Both the position numbers and the translations under genes were made by a program. Below, piece after piece: positions 1 through 5,009 of a stretch of DNA of 6,750 nt. The stretch lies in assembly GCA_009924535.1 (NCBI GenBank), contig RFRI01000074.1, positions 1 through 6,750 on the forward strand, given 5' to 3'. Position 1 is the first letter of the stretch. Each line of letters starts with the position of its first letter. The stretch is from Verrucomicrobiota bacterium. GTDB lineage: Bacteria; Verrucomicrobiota; Verrucomicrobiia; Opitutales; UBA953. The notes beneath the pieces are model-generated. The model saw nothing but the letters and a program-made list of their open reading frames with translations. It had not been told where the DNA came from and ran no database searches.

Positions 1-26
1 GTGGGGTGGTTTGTTTGGCTGGCCTC

Positions 27-575
27 ATGCCTGGCCCCCCCGCCCTTTTCCTCGATCGCGACGGAAACCTCATCCACGACCATCACCATACCTGCCGGGA
101 GGACCAGATTGAGCTGATTCCCGGGGTGAAGCCCGCCTTGGAGGCTTGCCTGCTCGCCGGCTACCGCCTCTTCGTGCTGACGAATCAGAGCGGCATCAAC
201 CGTGGTATCTTCACCTGGGCGCAGTACGAGGCCTGCAATCGGCGTATGCTGGAACTGCTCGCCTTGCCGGCGCCGGGCATCTTGGAGATCAAGGCGGCGC
301 CCGAGCGTCCTGATGAACCTTCGCCTTATCGCAAGCCGAGCCCTCGCTTCATCTTGGAGAAGATCGCCGAACATGGTCTCGACCCTTCCCGCTGCTGGAT
401 GACCGGCGATCGCGTCTCGGATTGGGAAGCGGGGCTGAACGCCGGCATCCGTTCGTGTGCGATGCGCAGCGGGGCCGCCAAGCCGGAGGAGCTTTTACAG
501 GCGGCCAGCAGGGGGTTCGCGGTGCACGATGATTTCCCGGCTTTCGTGCGCGCCGAACTGAAGCTGGCCTTCTAG
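27..575 (+). CDS. HAD-IIIA family phosphatase (GmhB / HisB-N-like)
   Basis: Predicted cytoplasmic phosphatase of the HAD superfamily, subfamily IIIA, which includes heptose-1,7-bisphosphate 7-phosphatase (GmhB) and histidinol-phosphatase. Numbered from the ATG at 27, the motifs appear in order: motif I FLDRDGN (nucleophile D10, acid/base D12), motif II LTNQSG (T52), motif III Lys in YRKPSP (K103), and motif IV TGDRVSD (D128, D132). The length of 182 residues is close to E. coli GmhB (about 190). The Cys/His zinc knuckle that GmhB and HisB-N carry just before motif III is absent: the loop reads AAPERPDEPSPYRKP with no Cys. An in-frame GTG at 6 would add seven residues, and the frame stays open to the window edge. 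The ATG at 27 was chosen because it puts motif I at the usual distance from the N-terminus. No clear Shine-Dalgarno precedes it. The family is firm; the substrate is not, although a heptose phosphate would fit an LPS-making cell. Confidence 0.85.
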   Translation: MPGPPALFLDRDGNLIHDHHHTCREDQIELIPGVKPALEACLLAGYRLFVLTNQSGINRGIFTWAQYEACNRRMLELLALPAPGILEIKAAPERPDEPSPYRKPSPRFILEKIAEHGLDPSRCWMTGDRVSDWEAGLNAGIRSCAMRSGAAKPEELLQAASRGFAVHDDFPAFVRAELKLAF

Positions 576-581
576 GCCAAC

Positions 582-611
582 AAAAAGGACGAACCGGGTG
601 GTTCGTCCTTT
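582..611. terminator. Bidirectional intrinsic terminator between convergent genes
   Basis: A perfect 12-bp inverted repeat lies at 584-595 and 600-611 (AAAGGACGAACC / GGTTCGTCCTTT) with a 4-nt loop GGGT. It sits 6 nt after the HAD phosphatase stop and about 20 nt after the stop of the convergent repeat-protein gene. Read on the minus strand the stem runs into five T residues (582-586). On the plus strand it ends in three Ts and then G. It should therefore terminate the minus-strand gene best, but position and symmetry suit both genes. Confidence 0.88.
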
Positions 612-631
612 GATCGCCTGGAGCGAGGAAA

Positions 632-904
632 TTAGGCCTTGGGCTTTTCCTTCTCGCAGGGGCACTTGCCGTCCTTCGAGGGTTCGTCGGCGGCGACGAT
701 GGCCTTGGGCTTTTCCTTTTCGCACGGGCACTTGCCGTCGTCCTTCTTGGGTTCTTCGGAGACGATGGCCTTGGGCTTTTCCTTTTCGCAAGGACAGTTG
801 GGGCACTTGCCGTCGTCCTTCTTTTCTTCGGCGCTGACGAAAGCGGCGGAGAGGGCGAGGATGCCGATGGTGAGCGTGAGGAGCTTGAGGAACTTGGAGT
901 TCAT
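632..904 (-). CDS. Small exported CPC-repeat protein (three tandem repeats), function unknown
   Basis: A 90-residue protein not recognised as a named family. Residues 1-25 form a typical Sec signal peptide: K4 and K7, a Leu/Ile/Ala-rich core, then a VSA cleavage site before EEKK. The mature part of about 65 residues is almost entirely three copies of a 22-residue unit, KKDDGKCPCEKEKPKAIV plus a four-residue acidic linker; the last copy stops after KPKA. The first copy carries a CPN insertion giving CPNCPC. All seven mature-part cysteines (C34, C37, C39, C59, C61, C81, C83) lie in CPC or CPNCPC motifs, and the rest is Lys, Glu, Asp and Pro. The close Cys pairs suggest thiol-based metal binding or redox chemistry outside the cytoplasm; that is inference. 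The ATG at 904 was chosen over an upstream in-frame TTG at 943 because it starts directly at the signal peptide. The gene stands alone, convergent to the phosphatase, with its own terminator. Confidence 0.85.
   Translation of the reverse strand: MNSKFLKLLTLTIGILALSAAFVSAEEKKDDGKCPNCPCEKEKPKAIVSEEPKKDDGKCPCEKEKPKAIVAADEPSKDGKCPCEKEKPKA
635..825 (-). repeat. Three in-frame coding tandem repeats, 66-nt period
   Basis: The plus-strand string GGCCTTGGGCTTTTCCTT begins at 635, 701 and 767, an exact 66-nt (22-codon) period. Each copy continues into a CACTTGCCGTC block. The copies differ at only a few positions in the core, except that the 767 copy has a 9-nt insertion near 791-799 encoding the extra CPN. 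The near-identity at DNA level points to recent duplication or gene conversion inside the CPC-repeat gene. Confidence 0.9.
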
Positions 905-912
905 GGTGGAAC

Positions 913-943
913 GATATGGTCGCCGGTATCTGGCCCAAGTCAA
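913..943 (-). promoter_or_regulatory. Possible weak promoter for the CPC-repeat gene
   Basis: On the minus strand TTGACT (943-938) matches the -35 consensus at five of six positions. A poor -10 candidate, CATATC (918-913), lies 19 nt further on. If used, transcription would start within a few bases of the ATG at 904, giving a nearly leaderless mRNA. No Shine-Dalgarno is visible there. The -10 match and the spacing are weak, so this is only a candidate. Confidence 0.2.
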
Positions 944-979
944 CCGGTCGGAGGCCTTTCCGGGGAGTGAGTTACCCTA

Positions 980-1771
980 CTACTCGATCTCTTTGCGGAC
1001 ACCGATCAGATCGCCATTTATTTTTGTTAAACCGCTGCCAGGCAACCAGTTACTGCCACTTTTAGCCTGATAAACTCGTTTATTTTTAAGGCACAGCAGG
1101 TCCCTCACCCCTGGTATCCGCCCCATTTCGACGGCTTTCCCAAGTCCGGGCTCGATGGCACTATTCGTCCGAGAGTCCTGAATCCAGAGCAACGCATCCG
1201 GCTTCGCGGTGGCGATGATTTCCCAGTCGAACTTGATCCATGAGCCTCGCGTCAGTGCGGATTTCAATCCGGCCGCGGCCAATGGTTCGGCGAGATAACT
1301 GTCCGGCCCGGCCATGACTCCGTCCCAGACGATGATGATGGTGCGAGGGGTTTTCGTGGGCCGCGTCGATAGTTCTCCGGCCAGACGTTGCGCTTGGGCG
1401 ATGCGACCCGTCGCCTCGCCCAGGACAAGGATGTCCTTGCCGACGGCGGTTCCTGATTCCGGATTCAGCACGATCGTACGTAGCCCGGCCTTCGCGCACT
1501 TCTCCGCCCAGAGCGGGTTCGCCATGCGCGGCAGGATCACGAGGTCGGGTTTATTGCCCAGCAGCCGTTCGAGGTCAGGCAGGAAGACGTCGGCATCGCG
1601 CGCAGCCGGATGCTCCTTCGGCAACGGGCACCAGCGGGTCGCCATCACGATCTCCTCCGCGCAGCCGAGGTCGAGCAACGTCTGCGTCGCGCCGGGACTG
1701 AAACTCGCAATCCGATGTTCGCCGGCACCGAGCGCGAGGCACGTCGTGAGCCAGAGCAGCAGCGGTCGCAT
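980..1771 (-). CDS. Periplasmic helical-backbone metal-chelate-binding protein (BtuF/FhuD-type fold)
   Basis: A 263-residue substrate-binding protein of the periplasmic binding protein family PF01497, which delivers vitamin B12, haem or ferric siderophores to ABC importers. Residues 1 to about 17 (MRPLLLWLTTCLALGAG) form a signal peptide. C11 follows LTT, not a good lipobox, so a soluble periplasmic protein is likelier than a lipoprotein. The family hallmark RIASFSPGATQTLLDLG follows at 20-36 (RIVSLSPxxTE in relatives), then a KPDLVILP segment and a GPDSYLAEPLAAAG segment typical of the second lobe. Length matches E. coli BtuF (266). The start ATG overlaps the pdxA stop as TGATG, so translation is probably coupled. 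No permease or ATPase gene is in view, so the ligand cannot be named. The last 30 or so codons are strikingly AT-rich compared with the rest. Confidence 0.82.
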   Translation of the reverse strand: MRPLLLWLTTCLALGAGEHRIASFSPGATQTLLDLGCAEEIVMATRWCPLPKEHPAARDADVFLPDLERLLGNKPDLVILPRMANPLWAEKCAKAGLRTIVLNPESGTAVGKDILVLGEATGRIAQAQRLAGELSTRPTKTPRTIIIVWDGVMAGPDSYLAEPLAAAGLKSALTRGSWIKFDWEIIATAKPDALLWIQDSRTNSAIEPGLGKAVEMGRIPGVRDLLCLKNKRVYQAKSGSNWLPGSGLTKINGDLIGVRKEIE

Positions 1772-2673
1772 CAGGCCGAAAGCAGGCGCGCCAGGCGCAT
1801 CGCCGCATCGAAGCTGCCGCGGTCGGCCTTCCCCATTCCGGCGATCGCGTAGGCGGTGCCGTGGTCGGGGCTGGTGCGCACGTGTTTCAGGCCGAGGCTC
1901 AGGTTGGCCGAGGTCGAGAAGTCCACGGCCTTCAGCGGCGCCAGGCCTTGGTCGTGATAGATGGCGGCGACGGCATCGAATTCGCCTTCCAGATGACGGT
2001 GGAAGACCGTGTCTCCTGGCAACGGTCCGCTGACGTCATGACCTTCGGCACGCAGGGCTTCGACGGCCGGACGGATGATGGCGTCGTCTTCCTTGCCGAG
2101 CAGGCCTGCTTCGCCGGCGTGGGGATTCAGGCCGCAGACGGCGATACGCGGCTTACGATCGCCGAGCTTCACCCTGAGCGACATCAGCGCGAGGACCGTG
2201 CGGCGGATATCCGCGGCGGTGACGGCGCGAGGGACTTCGGCCAGAGGAATATGCCAGGTGACGAGTCCGACGGTCATCTTGCCGCCGGCGAAGGCCATCA
2301 CGGGCTCTCCGCTCCAGCGGGCGGCGAAGAACTCCGTCTGCCCGGGGAAAGAGTAACCCACGCCGGCGAGTCCTTTCTTGTTCACGGGGCCGGTGACGAC
2401 CGCGGAGAAACGCCCGCCGGTGGCGCCACGCGCCGCCATTTCCATCGCCTCGATCGCGATGAGCTGGCCTGCGTCGTCGGGCTGGCCCGGACGGGTGACG
2501 AAATCCTTGGGACCGACGGCGATGCCTTGGCCGAGCTGGGCGATCCAGTCGGCCGGGCCGATGGGCACGACGGAGCTCGCCGAGTCGGGGTGAGCCTTCA
2601 GCCAGCTGGCGAGGAGTTCCGGGCCGACTCCGGCCGGATCTCCGCAGGCGACGGCGATGGGCAGCGTGCTCAT
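1771..2673 (-). CDS. pdxA: 4-hydroxythreonine-4-phosphate dehydrogenase (PdxA)
   Basis: NAD-dependent enzyme of the DXP-dependent pyridoxal 5'-phosphate (vitamin B6) pathway. It oxidises 4-phosphohydroxy-L-threonine; decarboxylation gives the aminoacetone phosphate partner used by PdxJ. The 300-residue protein has the PdxA landmarks in order: CGDPAGVGPE (10-19), VTGPVNKKGL (93-102), TWHIPL with metal ligand H141, CGLNPHAGE with H185, IYHDQGLAPLK with H240 and K248, then N257 and R266 before TSPDHGTA. K248, N257 and R266 are spaced exactly as K274, N283 and R292 of E. coli PdxA. One oddity is PGQTE at 110-114, where most PdxA proteins have GHTE, a substrate-binding His-Thr pair. The ATG at 2673 overlaps the lpxA stop as ATGA. 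The frame is open further upstream, but that part lies inside lpxA and is not PdxA-like. Assignment is firm on family; the Q112 change leaves slight doubt on exact substrate. Confidence 0.95.
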   Translation of the reverse strand: MSTLPIAVACGDPAGVGPELLASWLKAHPDSASSVVPIGPADWIAQLGQGIAVGPKDFVTRPGQPDDAGQLIAIEAMEMAARGATGGRFSAVVTGPVNKKGLAGVGYSFPGQTEFFAARWSGEPVMAFAGGKMTVGLVTWHIPLAEVPRAVTAADIRRTVLALMSLRVKLGDRKPRIAVCGLNPHAGEAGLLGKEDDAIIRPAVEALRAEGHDVSGPLPGDTVFHRHLEGEFDAVAAIYHDQGLAPLKAVDFSTSANLSLGLKHVRTSPDHGTAYAIAGMGKADRGSFDAAMRLARLLSA

Positions 2674-3449
2674 TCGGGCGAGACGAAGCGGCCGCGCTTG
2701 CCGCCGAGGAAGAAGTTCAGGAAATCGCGCCCCTCCGGCGTCTGGTAGCCCCCTTCGGCGAGCGCCTTCTGCGCAAGCGTGGCGCACGCGCCGTGCGTGG
2801 CGTAGACCGCGTGGTAGGCACGCTTGATCTCCGCGACGGCCGGGACGGGCACGGCGCGTCGGCGCAGGCCGATGAGGTTCAGTCCGGAGATGAGGTTGCG
2901 TCCGTGGCACAGCGCGTTGGGCGGGACGTCCTCGGTGATGACGGCGTTACCCGAGACGAGCGCGCCGCCGCCGATGCGGCAGAACTGGTGCACCGCCACG
3001 CCGCCGCTGACGAAGGCCTTGTCGCCGACGTGCACGTGGCCGCCGAGCATGCAACCGTTGGCGAGGATGACACCGTCGCCGAGCACGCAATCATGGGCGA
3101 CATGGCTGCCGGCCATCAGGAGGCCGTCCGCGCCGATGAGGGTGTGTTCGCCGGCCTTGGTGGCGCGGTGGATCGTGACATGCTCGCGGATGACCGTGCG
3201 ATCACCGACACGCGTGCCGGAATCCGTGGACGGGTCGAAGGAGAGATCCTGCGGGTCGCCGCCGACGACCGCGAAGTGGTCGACGCGCACGCCGTCGCCG
3301 AGTTCGCAGCGCGCCTTCACGATCGCATGCGCCGCGATGCGGCAGCCGGCTCCAAGCGTGGCGCCGGCTTCGATGATCGCGAATGGTCCGACCTCGACAT
3401 CGGGGGAGAGTCGGGCGGACGGATGGACCTGGGCGGAAGGATGGATCAC
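2670..3449 (-). CDS. lpxA: UDP-N-acetylglucosamine O-acyltransferase (LpxA)
   Basis: First enzyme of lipid A synthesis: it transfers an R-3-hydroxyacyl chain from acyl carrier protein to the 3-OH of UDP-GlcNAc in the cytoplasm. At 259 residues it is close to E. coli LpxA (262). It shows a left-handed beta-helix of hexapeptide repeats (from IHPSA, VHPSA and VGPFA onward), VVGGDPQDL (61-69), REHVTIHR (88-95), SHVAHDC with catalytic-type H119 (E. coli H125) and H116 (H122), AVHQF (152-156), then NLIGLRRR and a C-terminal helical domain ending NFFLGGKRG. Aligning from the catalytic His, G167 matches E. coli G173, the hydrocarbon-ruler position that permits long (about C14) chains; chain length is inferred. 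The start is GTG at 3449, overlapping the upstream stop as GTGA; MIHPSA is the normal family N-terminus. It sits apart from the common lpxD-fabZ-lpxA-lpxB cluster, between an unknown gene and pdxA. Confidence 0.96.
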   Translation of the reverse strand: MIHPSAQVHPSARLSPDVEVGPFAIIEAGATLGAGCRIAAHAIVKARCELGDGVRVDHFAVVGGDPQDLSFDPSTDSGTRVGDRTVIREHVTIHRATKAGEHTLIGADGLLMAGSHVAHDCVLGDGVILANGCMLGGHVHVGDKAFVSGGVAVHQFCRIGGGALVSGNAVITEDVPPNALCHGRNLISGLNLIGLRRRAVPVPAVAEIKRAYHAVYATHGACATLAQKALAEGGYQTPEGRDFLNFFLGGKRGRFVSPE

Positions 3450-4057
3450 TTCGGAGGGTTGGCGCCGCCGAACAGCTCGAGCTGGGCGGCTTTGATCATA
3501 TCGTAGACGCGGAGCAGGCGGAGCAACTGCAACGTGTCGGATTTCGCGTAACTTTGGTTCGATTCGACCGCCTGGACCAGGTTCTCCAGGATCGTCCGGA
3601 AGGTCAGCACATGGTCGACGCCGCTTTCGCGCAGCAAGGTGATGCTTTCGGAGCGTTGCGGTTCCGTGGCCGGGATGCCCGGGAGCACGAGGATCTTCGC
3701 GAGCGGCTGGCCTTCGGTCGGGGTCAGGTCGGCAAAGGCCTCCTTGGCGGCTTCGACGGCTTCTTTACGCACGAACTCGAGGAGGTCTCCCTTCTTGATC
3801 ATCGTGGGCGTGATGGCCTTGGTCGTATGCCAGGCCTTTACGGCGACGACCGCGGCGCCGAGCTTCGGCAGGTCCGAGCTGAAAAGCTGGAAGGGGGCCT
3901 CGGCGTCGCGCTGCGGCGAGGGGTTGATCACCAGCAGGTCGCCTTCTTCGTCGGCGCGTTTCCTGCGGGATTGGACGGCGTACTTGCGCGACTGGCGCAC
4001 GAAGAAACCGTTCATCTCGAAATACTCGCGGACCAGACTGTCGTCGAAACCCGCCAT
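3446..4057 (-). CDS. Conserved-looking protein of unknown function, possible PD-(D/E)XK-like core
   Basis: A 203-residue soluble protein with no signal peptide or membrane segment; I do not recognise it as a named family. The frame runs upstream to 4714, but that part is antisense-like Arg-rich sequence inside rsmI. The ATG at 4057 is the first plausible start and lies after the rsmI stop. The N-terminal half resembles a restriction-endonuclease-like core: helix with E11 and E14 (VREYFEMNGFFVR), strand EEGDLLVI with D40, then strand AAVVAVKAW with K74. In PD-(D/E)XK nucleases the Lys is preceded by Glu two residues earlier; here that position is A72, so catalysis is doubtful. A second half holds an Ala/Glu helix (94-110), a KILVLPGIP strand (121-129), LLRESGVDHVLTFRTIL (141-157), and a helix from 172 to about 195. 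It begins 53 nt after rsmI and its stop overlaps lpxA (GTGA), so the two are probably co-translated. Function is unknown; nucleic-acid binding is a hypothesis. Confidence 0.8.
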   Translation of the reverse strand: MAGFDDSLVREYFEMNGFFVRQSRKYAVQSRRKRADEEGDLLVINPSPQRDAEAPFQLFSSDLPKLGAAVVAVKAWHTTKAITPTMIKKGDLLEFVRKEAVEAAKEAFADLTPTEGQPLAKILVLPGIPATEPQRSESITLLRESGVDHVLTFRTILENLVQAVESNQSYAKSDTLQLLRLLRVYDMIKAAQLELFGGANPPK

Positions 4058-4110
4058 TGGCCGACAGGATGCGGCCGAGAAGGCGGTTTGGTCAACCCGC
4101 GATAAACGGC

Positions 4111-4839
4111 CTAGAGCTCGAAGCCGGCCGGGGCGATCGCGACGGTGAATTCGCCTTTGAGCGAGCCGGCCTTCAATGCGGGCACGAGCGCCGACAGGGC
4201 GGACGTGCGAATCGTCTCGTGCAGCTTGGTGAGCTCGCGGCCGACGCAGACGACGCGCCCGGGTCCGAGGAGCTCCAGCATCTCGTCCAGGAAGTCGCTG
4301 ATGCGGTGGCAGGATTCGTGCAGCACGACGGTCTCGTCGGCTTCCTTCAGGCCTTCCAGGAACCGGCGCCGGGCCGCGGATTTCGGCGGCAGGAAACCGA
4401 CGAAGCGGAAGGCGTTGGTCGGGAGCCCTGAGGCGGAGAGCAGGGCGACGATCGCGCAAGGTCCGGGTAACGGCGTGACGGTCAGGCCGCGGCGTCGGCA
4501 TTCGCGCGTGACGCGAAAGCCGGGGTCGCTGATGCCTGGCGTGCCGGCATCGGTGATCAGGGCGATCTTCGCGCCGCCGGCGACCTTGTCGGCGATCAGG
4601 ACGGCGGCGTCCTTCTCGTTGTGCTCGTGGTAGGCCAGCATCGGCTTCGAGATCGCGAGATGACGGAGCAGGCCGCCGGTCACGCGGGTGTCTTCGCAGG
4701 CGACCAGGTCGCACTCCGCGATGGCTTCGCGGGCGCGCACGGTGATGTCGCCGAGATTACCCAACGGCGTCGCGACGACCCAGAGCCGTCCGGCCGGTCC
4801 TTGCGGACGGCCGGCGGCACCTGCGTCGGCGGTATGCAT
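4111..4839 (-). CDS. rsmI: 16S rRNA (cytidine(1402)-2'-O)-methyltransferase (RsmI)
   Basis: S-adenosylmethionine-dependent tetrapyrrole-methylase-fold enzyme that 2'-O-methylates C1402 in the decoding centre of 16S rRNA, together with RsmH, which adds the N4 methyl. Landmarks in order: LWVVATPLGNLGDIT (19-33), CEDTRVTGGLL (48-58), YHEHNE (70-75), LITDAGTPGISDPG (94-107), PLPGPCA (123-129), SGLPTNAFRFVGFLPPK, ESCHR, GRELTK.HE, and a terminal KGEFTVAI. At 242 residues it is about 45 shorter than E. coli RsmI (286). It ends just after KGEF, so the C-terminal helical extension is missing while the catalytic domain is complete. The first 17 residues are a low-complexity Gly/Ala extension. The ATG at 4839 overlaps the stop of the small lipoprotein gene as TGATG. 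The next gene starts 53 nt after the stop. Confidence 0.95.
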   Translation of the reverse strand: MHTADAGAAGRPQGPAGRLWVVATPLGNLGDITVRAREAIAECDLVACEDTRVTGGLLRHLAISKPMLAYHEHNEKDAAVLIADKVAGGAKIALITDAGTPGISDPGFRVTRECRRRGLTVTPLPGPCAIVALLSASGLPTNAFRFVGFLPPKSAARRRFLEGLKEADETVVLHESCHRISDFLDEMLELLGPGRVVCVGRELTKLHETIRTSALSALVPALKAGSLKGEFTVAIAPAGFEL

Positions 4840-5009
4840 CAGCGGCGGTAGCCGGAACCCGGCGTCGACACGCCTGGGATGCCGCCTTGCCAGCCGGTGG
4901 GCTGGGATTGGGGCAGCATGGAGTCAGCCGGCTTTTCGACGGTCTCGCAGCCAGCCAGGCCCAGAAGGCAGGCGAGCAGGGCGAGGGCGATGAGCGTGCG
5001 ACCGGACAT
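4839..5009 (-). CDS. Tiny lipoprotein, 56 residues, function unknown
   Basis: A 56-residue reading frame filling the gap between the coiled-coil gene and rsmI. It starts MSGRTLIALALLACLLGLAGC: one Arg, a Leu/Ala-rich core, and the lipobox LAGC with lipidated Cys at 21. After Cys come E, T, V; with Glu rather than Asp at +2, outer-membrane sorting would be predicted by the E. coli Lol rule, which may not hold in this phylum. The mature part of 36 residues is Pro/Gly/Ser/Gln-rich (PQSQPTGWQGG, then PGVSTPGSGYRR) and looks unstructured. The start overlaps the upstream stop and its own stop overlaps the rsmI start, both as TGATG. This double coupling plus a perfect lipobox make it a real gene despite its size. 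It may act with the coiled-coil membrane protein encoded just before it; that is inference from position only. Confidence 0.82.
   Translation of the reverse strand: MSGRTLIALALLACLLGLAGCETVEKPADSMLPQSQPTGWQGGIPGVSTPGSGYRR

Noticed and set aside
635..825. CRISPR-like regular spacing of repeats
   Set aside because: The period is an exact multiple of three, the whole unit including the would-be spacers encodes a repeated peptide, and there are only three copies in one reading frame.
495..938. Minus-strand frame of 147 codons across the terminator and repeat gene
   Set aside because: It overlaps the CPC-repeat gene in another frame, runs through the hairpin, and gives Arg/Gln-rich sequence without a signal peptide.
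1861..2748. Long plus-strand reading frame of 295 codons opposite pdxA
   Set aside because: It is the exact antisense of a well-conserved PdxA gene. Its composition (Gly, Asp, Arg-rich, no motifs) is typical of shadow frames in GC-rich DNA.
2674..2910. N-terminal extension of the pdxA frame
   Set aside because: It lies within lpxA in another frame and is Arg-rich. The canonical PdxA N-terminus starts at 2673.
3383..4105. Plus-strand frame of 240 codons opposite lpxA and the unknown gene
   Set aside because: It spans the antisense of two supported genes and shows no recognisable domain or signal.
4058..4110. Possible internal promoter or hairpin between rsmI and the unknown gene
   Set aside because: A TTGACC element and a short interrupted stem (GCGGGTT / AACCGC) are present, but the -10 match is poor and there is no T tract, so neither a promoter nor a terminator is supported.
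4058..4714. N-terminal extension of the 203-residue gene frame
   Set aside because: The added residues are Arg/Pro-rich out-of-frame translation of rsmI. The ATG at 4057 lies after the rsmI stop and begins plausible protein sequence.
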